From NCBI GenBank assembly GCA_023374045.1, contig CM041782.1, positions 186,142,925-186,206,924 on the forward strand: DNA of 64,000 nt. The letters run 5' to 3'. The notes beneath the pieces are model-generated. The model was not told the DNA's origin. It did not search any database and saw only the letters and a program-made list of their open reading frames with translations. Both the position numbers and the translations under genes were made by a program. This DNA comes from Limonium bicolor (lineage: Eukaryota; Streptophyta; Magnoliopsida; Caryophyllales; Plumbaginaceae). Position 1 is the stretch's first letter; each line of letters opens with the position of its first letter. Below are positions 1 to 12,700 of the stretch, in pieces.

Positions 1-1741
1 ATAACCGAAATACAAGTTTAAGAATTTAGATTTGAATAAATATAGGTCCTATATGGATATTTGGAGGATTTAGAAGAAAGAATTTTGATTAAAGGAATTA
101 TGGAATTTAAAACTGTGGCTTACATGGTTATAAGGAATTAAAAGATAAACAATAAATATTATTTATGGTTAAAAGGAGAATAATAAAACTATAAGAATTT
201 TATGTCTATGTATGACATATAAATATAGTTAAGAAATTATAAGTTGTTATGTCACCTAGACAAATAAAATAAACAACAAATGCAATAAACACTTATATGT
301 GCATTAAAGGATTTATAAATAAATCAAAAGGGATAACAAATAAGTTATACATTAAATCATGAGGTGATTAAAAGAAATAAACCTCACATGAAATAACAAT
401 ATGAAATTTGTTAAAAGATCCAATAGAATTATTATATAAGGGTAACATAAATTAACCCTCTCAGTTAATCCTATTCTAGGACTTTGTTTGACCAGACGTT
501 GACCGGGAATTTACAAGTACAGTCTACGGTGAACGGTATGGGATTCTTGCAACCTGTTTTCTAACGGATTACACCGGCTTGGTGCTATCTGTTGTTTGAA
601 ATAACACCAAGATAATTAATGTAAACTGTTGTTTTACTCTTGCACACTGTGGTATTATTTTATGTGCGTGAATGTTGCTGACTACATCGTGTATGTCCCA
701 CGCATACAAACACTACTATACCAGTGGATTAAATACCTGCGTTTCAGTATACCGAGGACTTGTACTCAAGTCTCTCACTAACTTCAGTTTATAACAAACG
801 TCATTATCCTAAACGTGATAATTGACAATACACATTGTGTTCTTGTTTAACGTCTTTATATGACACTTAACAATTATATACTTCGAGATTGAGGAGCCCA
901 GTTGGATCTGGCCATGCATGCTACGGGAGTTGTACCTGTCTCAGGTCGTCTCCTACTACGTCGCGACGGAACATTCAGTTGGGAGGAAGACTTTATTCCT
1001 TCCGGGATTCAAATGCCCTTCAGTTCGAGGAAGACTTTATTCCTCTAGTGGGTTCTTATTTCCCACGCCATTCAGTTCAGGGTTTAACTACGTTATCTCC
1101 TGGGGTTTTTATACCCAACCTTTCTTTATAACGAGGTCACTATACCTCCACTATTTCAGATATTCAGTTATAACGGTCAGTCCCATTGTGTGGACCGACT
1201 ATCAGTAAAGAATTTCAGTTCAGCTAACTCGACCTTCTGTGTCTTGTTCTATGTGACATTATTGTCCTTGTATGGATACTTGTTATTATCAGACTATGCT
1301 TGTTTACAGCTTTATAAAAATGAACTGCATGTGTTCGACAAAGTAGTTGGTGTGGCCCGGTAGACGATGGGCTGCACGTTTCCCATACCAGCATTGTTGG
1401 CTGAGCCCCTTTGGGGGCACCCCCATTTTTCATGGTACCTGAAGTTAAGAAGATTACCACACCGAGTGTAGGTGGGGTAGATTCAAGCTATGGGAGTCTT
1501 CTTCTAGACATTTATTTTACTTAAGTATTTTACATTAGAGTTTGATTCCTAGTATCTCGGGTTGTATCTGTATTCCAGACCGTGACATTGAGGATTGTAT
1601 TTGGACTTAGCCTTGTTGGTCACAAGGGTGGCCAACGGCATTGTAATACCGCCCGGTTGCTGTATTTATTTCCGCTGCAGTTGTATTTTATTTGGGAGTG
1701 ATCGCCGTTCAGTTTATTGGATTTCGGGTTGGGGTATTACA
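1..1741 (+). repeat. LTR L1: 3' part of a plus-strand Ty3/Gypsy LTR, 5' part outside the window
   Basis: The segment ends in GGGGTATTACA, the terminal form of the other LTRs here. Just inside that end it carries the same ordered landmarks as the A2 and D LTRs: a hairpin at 1352-1377, the GCCCC/GGGGC hairpin at 1405-1418 after GCTGA, and a GCCTTGTTGG block. No primer-binding site follows 1741, so it is a 3' LTR or a solo LTR rather than a 5' LTR. It abuts A1 LTR sequence that is already about 1.9 kb into that LTR, so L1 probably inserted into A1 and the rest of A1 lies left of the window. The first 430 bases are AT-rich and were not recognised. The small reading frames at 889-1208 look like chance. 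Confidence 0.6.
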
Positions 1742-4086
1742 TCGTTATCCTTTTTAACTTAGGTTTACTCATGTGTTCTTAAACTCACAACTTTCTCATT
1801 CACTTATCAAACTTGTTTACACTCTTAATGACCTTTAAACATCATTAATCATGTCATAATTACCTTATACCATCATTACCCATCAAACCCCTACCTTATA
1901 ATAGCTTTAAAATAGTTTCTGTAAGGAAAATGGGGTGGTCCGGATCTGTATCCGGTTTACAAACCCGGACCAAGGCTTCTGGTCACTCTCGGGTGAAATT
2001 CATGACTGGTCCGAGTATGCATGCTAGTTTGCAAACCCGGACCCTTAATTCTGAAAACCTCTCGGGTGTAAAAATGGGGTGGTCCGGGTTTGTATTCTGG
2101 TTTGCAAACCCGGACCACATGGTCTGTGCTACATTCTGCCGTGTTTTGATGCTGGTCCGGGTTGCGTCCTAGTTTGCAAACCCGGACCAGTTGCAGTTTT
2201 GCAATTTATGTAAGTTTCCCAACTTGTTTCAACTCTAAACTTCCACCAATCTCTTCCCTAATATTACTACATATATTATAACACGTTTTGATATTGTTTA
2301 GGCATTCAAAACCAACCTAAACTACTTATACATTCACTTGTTACAAACCCATTTCACTGTAAATTTCCTCACCTGTTACAGACCCTAGTTTCTAGTTCTC
2401 TGTTGCAGTTTTCCAATCCTTCCTTTCTTACCATTTCAACTCTAAGTATGAGCACACTCAAGCCCATGGTTTCTTAAACAAATTTTGACATAACTCACCT
2501 ACATTCTAAGCATTCTCACCACACCACAACAATTCACAAACCTCGGTTCACTTCCCTGTTTATATAAGCATAAAAACCATCACAGGAGCACATTAAACTC
2601 CCTCTGTTATCACACATAACTAGCTCAGTTACTAACTTTGTTTGCACACCCAAACCCATTAAAACTTCCTCATTCAACTAGCAATATTGTAGTATCAAAA
2701 CTACACTAATTCAAGGTCATTATTCACATTCAAAAATGTGTTTACAGAGAAAAACCAACTAAAGGTAAGTTCAATACCTTACTAGCTTTCTGTTTTGTTT
2801 TCTCCTCTTCCTCCTTCTCTTGTTTTTCTTTCTCTTCTTGTTTTCACACCACCTAAGGAGTCTAGATTGCAAAATACAATCATTTTCCCCACACCACACA
2901 CAACAAGTCAATTTAATTCTCACGTACCCAACAAAACTAATATTTCAAGAACTAGCTTTAGGGTTTTGTCACTAAGGACTTACCTTGCTCTCTTGAGGGC
3001 AAACTTTGAACAACAAAGCTAGCTAAAATCTCACCCCTCTGTTGAAGAACAAAACCGGCTGAAAAATGGAGCCAAGTTCAACGTGGGTATTTTTTTGATT
3101 TAGCAAGAACAAGCTAGAAATATACAAGACTTGAGTTCATATTTACCTTGGATTATTAAGGAGATAAGGGAGACTCAAAACACCTCTTCAAGCTTCAACA
3201 GAAGCTACGGTCATGAAAATGAAAGTGAGGGTTTTAAGTTTTTTGAAGGGTGGAAAATGTTGCCCTTGCCGAGAGGAATCCAACGGCGCAATTTTTGTGT
3301 GATTCGGAGGAGAAATGAGCAAGATAGTGGAGATAGAAGATGATGGCTGTGTGCTCTCTGTTGGAATCGCCATCGCATTACAGAGAAAGAAGAAGATGGA
3401 GTTCAGTTTGGGAGGAGGGAATCGTGAATCAGAAAGAAGAAAAGGAGGTGAGAGTACTAATATCTCATTTTACTATTCCCCTCTCTACTTTATTTTTTGT
3501 CATCTAGTGAACTTAATAAGCTAACAAGCTAATTAGATGTGTGTGTGTACTAATTAAAATCGGCCCCACACAAAATACTAGCTGGTAACGTTTTTCATTT
3601 CTTTACAGAAAACGCTCGTTATTTTACCCGGTTTGGCACTATTCACTAACCGGCCCGTTTTTCGGATTTTTCTCGTTTAATTAATTTTAATGGTTTTGAA
3701 GCTCCCATTAATACTTATTTATAGTTATTTAATCAACTATAATTTTTACGGGTCCGTTTGACCACTTAAAGTCACGTTTTCGGGTTTCTCGAAAAACGTG
3801 CTTTTATGCTTATTTAGCATTTTAATCCATTATTTGGATCCGTTTTCTTCGGGAATCATTCCCGTATACTATTAGGCGTAACTAAGCCTTAGGAATCCAT
3901 CTCGGACCCTAATGAGATCATATATCTCTTATACTCATTTATGCGTGTTTTAACGTTTTTCGTGTTTTACGCATTTTTCTTTTTCTTTTGGTTTTATTTT
4001 CTTACCAATACTCTTTAGGCACCATTAAGCCTTTAATAATCATATTAGAGTAATTAAATCACCATTTTTAGATCCGGGGTATTAAA
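1742..4086 (-). repeat. A1 3' LTR (partial)
   Basis: This aligns by eye with the reverse complement of the first 2.4 kb of the A2 LTR. It ends at 4086 in GGGGTATTAAA, the complement of the TTTAATACCCC start of the A2 LTRs, and the polypurine tract follows at 4087-4100. A family ending in TTTAATA instead of the canonical TG is unusual, but A1 and both A2 LTRs agree. The missing 3' portion of about 1.9 kb probably lies beyond the left edge, displaced by L1. Several AGGTAAG-like motifs occur, and the reading frames at 2795-3524 show no recognisable domain. Confidence 0.65.
1937..2188. repeat. Hairpin array in the A1 3' LTR (4 units, period 71-73 bp)
   Basis: Four inverted repeats begin at 1937, 2008, 2081 and 2153. 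The third is the cleanest: GGTCCGGGTTTG and CAAACCCGGACC form a perfect 12-bp stem in a 36-nt unit. Units 1, 2 and 4 are imperfect versions with the same 3' arm. Intervening spacers are unrelated in sequence. The array sits about 1.9-2.15 kb from the 5' end of the LTR. Confidence 0.8.
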
Positions 4087-4474
4087 ATCTTCCCCCCTTA
4101 GGAACTTTGTCCTCAAAGTTGGTGAATTTAGATGGTTACTCTCATGGGTGTACTATGCCAAGGTTATAATACATGTATAACCTTACAGACTTCACAAGTC
4201 ATTCTCATTTCACACTACACATACCACACAAAAATCACACAGCATGTATAGCAATAAAAAATACTCTTTTTACTCACTCCATGGAATCGGTCCAAAGACA
4301 AGAAGGCACAACAGTCCTCGAATCCATATTGAGTAATATACTACTGATCCCTCAGGTACCGGTCACGTTGGACACTTACGCCTCTGGTCCACGGCCGTTC
4401 ATGACAAATGGGCACTTACTCTCTCTGGCCCACGGTCCCTTCGGTTCTGATCAAAATGTTACACATATACATAT
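4087..4474 (-). mobile_element. A1 interior, 3' end (polypurine tract side)
   Basis: The complement of 4087-4100 is a polypurine tract of the form TAAGGGGGGAAGAT directly against the LTR. A hairpin, AACTTTG / CAAAGTT with a 4-nt loop, lies at 4103-4120. This pairing of hairpin and tract also occurs in A2, B and D, and is typical of plant Tekay-type elements as I know them. The rest aligns with the complement of about 24900-25290 in A2. The 109-codon plus-strand frame at 4173-4502 is antisense and crosses into C, so it is not a gene. Confidence 0.7.
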
Positions 4475-6469
4475 TGTAACACCCCTAATCCTAAACCTGT
4501 AATAAAATCGCAAGTCGCAGCATAATAATAATAAATCGCAGCGAAAAATAAATCTATCTAACAATGGTGTTACACGCCGTTGCTCACCCATGTGAGTAAC
4601 AAGGCAACCTTACTCCATCCATCCACTTCAACTCCTCACCGCTGTGATGAACAGATACTGAGCATACTTAACTTACAAACCAAATCCAAACGGAGCAACT
4701 AAATGAAATACAACCTCCAAAATACAGTACATAAATAAAACCAAAGGTGTTTATTGAAAAACGCATCAGCTACCCCCGTGTCCCGCACTCCGGCTTGAGT
4801 CTTCTTCAATAACCTGGAATGTTTGGCCCATTGAAGGGCTCAGCAATCGAAATGCTGGTATGCTAAATGTAGTCCTAAGTCATCTAGATTCCTTAAGTCA
4901 TTTTAGCCATCTTGATATTAGATTCTTTACATGAAATACCGGTTTACAATAATAACAGTAATAACTGTAAACATTAAACAATCGCATAACAATTCACCTG
5001 TAAACATCAATGTACAATAGTACACAACACCAATAACCACACATCAATAATCCATAGCAATTACCAATAATCACACGTCAATAATCCATAACAATAACCA
5101 AAAATCGCACATCAACAATCCATAGCAATAACCAAACAAGATACGCGCATTAAACTGTACTTGTTAGTTGGCCACCGGGCCCTTATCCTTTAAACCAATC
5201 ACTTAACCTTTTCCAATTAAATTCCACCTCAGGCGTCATGTTAAGACAACCCTTAATAACTTGATAATGGACAGTAGTCCTCCCGTACACACGAAGTGCT
5301 CATTGCCAAGGATCATTCAATCCCGGAACTTCCACTTGCCTAATAAAGGCGTCCATGAATGGCCGAAGCCGTGTGCCAAGTCGGCACCCTGGTCCAACAG
5401 TCTATCTAGGCCCGTCGGAATATAGAGGGAGTCGGTCCGATACGGACGTTATACTCCGGTGATCACCAATGCGCAACCAGAAAGTCGAAACAATCTGGAT
5501 TCCTCTCTTTATAAGTTAGCCCTTTTTGTCAGTGACATAATAACCAATCCTTGAGTTAAGACTATAATAGTTGACCATCAGTTAGGTTCAATAATACCTA
5601 AAGGTCAGTTAGTCTTGTTCCAGTTTAGATGTATAAACTTCCAGTCATAAGACGTTCGCGTAAAATAAAACGCAGTGGTGTCGAGCAATACAACATACGA
5701 TATCATATACATAAAACACAGGATATCGCTCTTAACAATTAAACACACAACGCCTGGACCTTAGGAAAATCCTTTGGACATTCAGACCACACAATTAACA
5801 TACCGTGCACCGTAGTAATCGCTATCGTGAAGATTCACGCTCGTCTAGTACGCCTTGTAGCTCATCCTCTAGCATACGTCCTCTAATGCGCTCAACTCTG
5901 GAATACGAGACTACATATTAGCTCTCTATAATACGAACTAATTCGGTATCCCGACTAGTCGCTATTCCCCCCTACTAATTACCCCGTGATTGTTCAGTGT
6001 CTATCATACGAGTTTTAAACAATTTGGGACTAGTTAAATCATCCCTTAACTATATTGTAATTAACATGTAGTATCTATTTACTACTTAGGATCTAACCCA
6101 AATAACCTATCTCATTCATTCATAGGTTGTTATTTGCATATAATACACACTCCCATATAGTTTGTTACTATATGTTAATTATATCCTTGACTTATAAATC
6201 TCTAGTTCTCCTTTAAAATTATGAGTTTGTCAATTTGACCTCTTCGGTCAATTAAGTAGACTTGGTTAGTTATCCAAGTATACATATGTTTATATAATTC
6301 ATATTATAACACTTGTACTATATAACTCAATCACCATTTAATGTGTTATACTTTAACATTAGAACTTTATATTTAATGTGTTATAATTTATCTTGCCACC
6401 TTATAACATCTCTTATTTAATATCATATGTTTCTCAACCATACTATATTGTCCACTCGCTTCATATTAT

Positions 6470-6513
<44 letters not shown>

Positions 6514-9500
6514 GAATTATAAAACCCATTTAAATAATGACATATCTTATCATTTTATGTAAGGTAATCAACCTCACTTAGTTGTGTTATTTTACACAAA
6601 TCCACATTAGGATTATAATCCTAAAGTTATATGACATTTCTAGTACATTACTAAACTTCTAAAGTCTATTCAATACTCCATGTTATTTTATAACCTCATT
6701 ATTTCATCACTTGTACTAGCTTCATCAATGACATCAGTATTGTATATCTGTTGTAAAATTTATAACATTATAGAGCATAGTCCAAAATTCATTCCTAACA
6801 CTTATATTGTACTTATAATACATAAGTTTTGTTGCTTGCTAATATCCTTAATAGTGTTACATTATTTAGCTAGATAACTTCCAACCGTACAATTTGAATT
6901 CAATTATACTATATCTTATAAGTTGATTCCTCTCTAATCTAATATAATATAATCCTCATTGTCTTTAGTTTACTAATATATATATATATATATATATATA
7001 TCTGGTTTCCCTTACTCCCTTAACCAAAATCACTCATTTTTTTGAATTAAAGGTCATACTAAGTGACTTTCACCCGCTTAACCTTGGTGTATTTATAGTG
7101 ACACACTTGTTCCTATAATTGTTATCATTATTAATAACATTATATCATTTCTCCGTTAATTTCAAATTAATAATTCAACCACCATTATATATTGCCACAT
7201 CGTTGGATCAATTGTTCGAACCCTCCAGTTATATTTATATATGTATATAATATATATATATGTACATAATATATATATACACTTATGTGGTTGTCATAAA
7301 TTTCGAGGTCATACTTATATTACATTAATACCCTTGACTTAATATATAACCCTTACTACGTATATAATATATGTATATATAAGTATATTCCCACAAATTT
7401 AATGTTACAAGAATATATAGATTCATATCTTCTAGTCTTTAATCCATCATATAGCAACTTACATAAACGTAAAATTCATACCATATTTTCATGCTAACTT
7501 ATAGTTGTGACTCAATCTCCATTTGGTAGACTAATTCTACTTGTTACTCCTTTATCTTTTAAGCATACAAGCACTTCCATCTTCTAGTTAGAAACTAACC
7601 GTTTAACATATTTTTTATACTAACCTTCCTCTATTCGCTGGAAAATACTACATTTGTTTTTTTCAAACTCCTTACTACACAAATAGACTAATGCTAGACA
7701 ACATTAGAATCGACAAACCAATTATTTTGTTTAAACTGATTAACTCCATCCACTAAGTGCATACAGTCTACTTGCTTAATCACCAAATTACCGGAACATT
7801 CCTAACATCCTTAAAAACTTAATAATACATATTAATAATTTAAGTTCAACTCAGCATCCGCTCACCAATAAATAACTATATACCCTTATAAGTTAGTTTT
7901 TCTTTAGGGATTATTTATATTCTTTTGACCTTAACTACAACACTTATATTAACCACCTATTGTATGATTAATACGGACTTACACAAAGCTTCTTAATTAC
8001 TAAAACCATCCCAAACCACCATTGCATAACAATCCTTAAACTATATATATAATTAATCATCCCATCAATTCACGTTTTTTTTTCATAACTCATACATTTA
8101 AGCTCCTCCTGAACCATTACACTCCACCATCAATTTTCTGTTGTTAGATTAACATACTTTTAACAACTCTACGTAAATACACCTCAACCTCAAGTTAGTT
8201 CTAATTTGTGGTAATAGTTACTAAGTAAAGGTTTCACACCAACACCCTCCATTCATGATTCACATTCACGGTTAAATAATAATTTCTTGTTTCCTCTTAA
8301 TCATCCATTCTAGCCATGATTTTTATACAAACAGGAGCAGAGAAATAATTTGATATCATCTGAAGGCATTCAAATAACTATAACCTGAATAGGGTTCGAG
8401 GGATGGATTTATACCCCATACTCTCGAGTCTCGGCCAACTGAAATCAACAAGAAAAATTTGGAGTTCTTGTCTCTATCCTTTCGGTTTCGCAACCTATGC
8501 CGAATCACCACAGCTCCTCAGTATTCGGTTTGAACCCAAAGAGGAAACATTACTGATATTCCTCTCTTAAATGACGGTTTAACCACTAGCAGAGGCAGAA
8601 CAAGGAAGAGCAAGGGTGGTTTTAAATTGGGTTTAGACCTAAAGGAAAATCACAAAGCAAGAGTAAACTCTTACCTATGCCCTTCGCTTGAATTCCAGAC
8701 AGGTGCACAAGATTAACAGGGGCGAACTCAGCAGGAGAATGAAGACACCATCATAACCCTTGATCGCCAGTAGATATTAACAAAAGAGAGGCGAGATTAG
8801 CAAGGAAAGAAAACGTAAAACAAGAACAGAGTAGTATTGTCTCTGTTTGTTCGCTGGTCCGGAATACTCAATAGGTAGTAGGAGAGAAGCGGCGTTTGTC
8901 TCTCAGAGGAAGCTTTAGTGTCACTGAGATGAGAGAGCAAAATTGAGAAAGACGGTGGAGCGTGAGAAAACGCCGAGCATATCTGGAGCATTTAGGGTTA
9001 TCAGGGTTTCTTTTGTGAAAATGAAATGAATGAAGAGAGGCGCTGGACTAGTATGTTCCTGTTTGCCTGATTGAAATTACTGACGGTGAAGAGAAGAATT
9101 TATATATGAGGCGGTGGAATGTTGAGAGACTAGAACAAGGATCAGGCAACATATATGATTAATTTATATAGTGGCATATCTAATTAGAGCAAAAACGGAA
9201 GTGGCTGAGATTTAGCAATTATTAAGCTCCTGTTAAGCTAAAAAGGAGGAGAGTATATCCGGAGCATATGGGATATAGTAGGTAATATCACGTTCAATTA
9301 GTTTTTTTTTTTTCTTTTTTTTTTTTGTTACTATTTAGTAGTTAGGCCATTAGAAAATTGACTAATAAGCTTTAATCGTTAAGGTATTAGTTAGTCTTTT
9401 TAGTACCAACTTGTACACTACATGTTAGGTCCTTCTTCTATAATATAGCTTCGTTAAATTTACTCTTAAATCCTACATTTGAAGCGTAATTAAAACAATT

Positions 9501-9764
9501 AACTATTATAATGCTGTTTATTTTTCTCCTTTTCTTTTAGAATAATTTATATATGTTAAAGCTTTAGCTAAGTCCTTTCTAGACCATATAAATAATTGTA
9601 TCCATATGATTAAGGCTTAACAACCTCCTTTGTAAATCATATATAAATATTCATATACATTAGGTTTAATATGCCCTCCATAATGATAAACCATTTATAC
9701 ATATATATATATGTATATATATAATTAAGGTTTAATCACCTTCTTAGTTTTTGAAGATATTTCA
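4475..9764 (-). mobile_element. Solo LTR C (5290 bp) inserted in the A1 interior, target duplication CATAT
   Basis: It starts TGTAACACCCC and ends GATATTTCA, and is flanked by CATAT at 4470-4474 and 9765-9769. Joining the flanks restores the order seen uninterrupted in A2 near 24905-24940. It has one LTR's worth of landmarks (a GGGCTCAGC block near 4835, GCCGTTGCTCACC near 4579) and no internal primer site, so it is a solo LTR left by LTR-LTR recombination. At 5.3 kb it is longer than the other LTRs (3.9-4.4 kb). AT-rich tracts lie at about 6465-6511, 6975-7001 and 7232-7285. I found no GC-rich hairpin array in it. The 64-codon minus-strand frame at 8797-8991 has no recognisable domain. Confidence 0.8.
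6465..6511. repeat. (AT)n microsatellite within LTR C
   Basis: A nearly pure AT dinucleotide run of about 47 bases. Shorter runs at 6975-7001, 7232-7285 and 9699-9722 lie in the same LTR. Confidence 0.9.
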
Positions 9765-12700
9765 CATATCCTGAGGCACTCTGGTTGACTCACTCAACAC
9801 GGAATTGTCTCAGGGTACTCTCCCCGTCCCGCTGCCTTTGGAAAAATCACACACTGTCACCGCCCCAACCGGTCACTTAGGACCGCCGCACGTACGGTGC
9901 AATGGTTTCAAAACTAATACACGCCCACCGTTCTACGGTCATCAAGACTTAAGGCGTAGCCATCGGCGGGTGATAGCAGTTTAAAAACCAGTTTTTATTT
10001 CCATCTTCATGCTTGAAGAAATTCCTTTTCAAATTCTGTTTGGAAATTCTTTTCAAAACATCACACAACTCCAGTTCGGTTTATAGTAGCTGCATCTTTT
10101 CTTAGCGTGTTTACTTGTGACCACTTATAGGGAGTTTCAAGAATCATCCAACCCTGATGTGATCAGCATCAGTGTTGAGCTATCCTTCCACCCCAATTTG
10201 TGTTCGGTTCCCTTGATCGCTAGCAGATCAAGTTCCACCTCCCACGTCAGTTTCAAACAAGCAGATAGTCAAACATTTTCATTTTCTATCTTTTACTCTT
10301 TCTAGTCATATTCACGAAACAATTCGTTTCAATTAATCTCTAGTTCCTAGTACTTAGGTCATTGTCATTCTCATTGCTTCACTACTTTACCTAGGTATTC
10401 CATACTTATGGCCTCTTTTCCTCAAATTGTTACTCAATTTAAAACACACATCATACAACTCCAAAGGATGGAACTCGCTCCATCAATCATTCTCAAATAA
10501 AATCACCTAGGGAACTCACTCCCCTCAAGGTTACACCTCGGTTTCATACCGATTCATACTCATCAACTCATGTAATCTCACTAGACATATACTATTGGGA
10601 TTCTCATTCCCCAGGAGTCTCTCTACTCCTCTTTTCATAAATATTATATACTCGTTACTTGCATCTCTCATGCACATTAATCATAATCGCACAATGAATG
10701 GGTACATATGTTTATGTAACATAAGTTCCAATCATCAAAACAATTTCTTTGTGCCATGCACATAGTAGTTTACGCAACTATACGAAAACATACTCTAAGC
10801 GGTTTCTCGCCCTACCCCTTAAAAGGGGTTACGCCCGCGTAACTAACCATATGTTATTATTAAACATTGGTTCTTTAATTCAAGTATCATGAAGTGTTTT
10901 AACTTCAATGCGGTTAATTAACTAATAACCAGGTTCGGTTCTAGCCTCTAAGGCTTCAGGCGTGTAGGATTAGCCAATTACTCACAATCGCTAGGTGTAC
11001 TTAACCTTGTAATTACGGCCCACTAGCTTTTGCTGCGTGACCTGATAGCTAGAGCTTAACTCGCCCTTTTTACATTCTTAATGTATTATCCACTCCCTTT
11101 TATCCCTTTTTGACTTGGGATTAAAGGTTTTCAATCGTCGCTAGGCATCTCTTACCGTATGCGAATTCGATGAGTTATAGATTTTCTCTCCAGATTTCTG
11201 GAAATCTATTTCGTATAACACTGTATACCTTTGTGATTATTCACTTACTTTTCCCGACTTGTTGTCGGTTGAGGTCAAGCTACTACTTAATATGTAGTGC
11301 TTCCTTGATTAACAGTTGCTTCTGAATTACGTTTGTTTACTTGTTTCTGTACAAGAATTTCTCCTCATACTACTCTGCATTAACCATTCATCGGTCCTGG
11401 AACCTGTGGGTTACAGCCCACATTCTTCGTGCATCTTTGGCCGAAGGCCGCACGGTTATTTCTCTAGATTCTCGCTCAACAGGCTTCGTTGACATTTCTC
11501 AATTCCTGGCTCTCCCACTCGATCATTACCGCACAAGTGCAATACCAAAACACTTAGTCATACAGAGTGCAGAAGCGTAAACCCTTGACAGTAAATCTCT
11601 CATGAGATAGGAATGATTATGTCTCTTTTACCACACTTTCTCATCAGCTCCATATCATTATTTGTTACTGTGTATCATGTTCTACTCATTACAACATTCG
11701 CTTATATGGCATCCGCTACTACTTTAGCTTCCGCTCATGTACTCCCGCCATTTATACTATGGCTTGCCATTCACTTGGCTCAATAAAATATATTACTCCA
11801 AACTCTTTACGCTTACTGCGCATCGTTTACTCTATAATTCATACTGCACACATACAGTGTTTACTACTAATCCGATTACTCTCTCGGTTTCTTTCCACTG
11901 CTATCAACGCCTTTCTATACCCTATTTCTAGCGGTTTCACATTACATACTTAGGTGGTAGCCTTTCTCTGGAGGATTCACGCAAATGCCGCTCCATAGGC
12001 CCCATAATAACAAGTGGTATCCCCACTCTAAGGTAGTGGTTCATTCTCCACTATTCCTCTTATGCCTCTATGCATAGGTTTACAACATTTAGATCTACAA
12101 GTTGTAGTTAGTTTACCGGCTTACAAGCCACATTGCCTCGCCACGCTCTATGCGGGCTGCTCAAACAGGTTTCTCCTTCTCCATATGCCATTAAATGGTT
12201 TGGAAGATATTACTGGGCTCTCGTTATGGTTGTCTCACCACACTTCCGTACCCGGAAGGCCCTTTGTACTTTGATATTAATTCATGCCCTCTGGCAATTT
12301 AGGGTATCCCGTGTTACGAGGGATCCCTTCGGGTTCTACCCGAGTGTTTGCTTAAACACTTGTGTTCTCAACACGATGTTTCGTTCAACTACTGTTGACT
12401 CCTGCACCCTTCTCGGATTGCTCCTGGGTGTTACTGAGTAATGCCATTACATCTGGCTTGTACTTATGGTTATGTTCAGTTCTTTACACCGTCTTGCAGT
12501 TGCATATAGTTTGAACTATCCCGTTTAGGGTTGTAGTATCTCCCATTATTGGGTAGATCCTTGGTACTTTTCCTTTACCTTCTTGGTCAGGTCGTCATTC
12601 TCTTCGGTGAAGTATACTATGGGAACCCTATCCCGTTATCGAACATTAATATGTTCAATTTTAGGCCTTCGCCATATTACTTACGCTGGTATATATTCCA

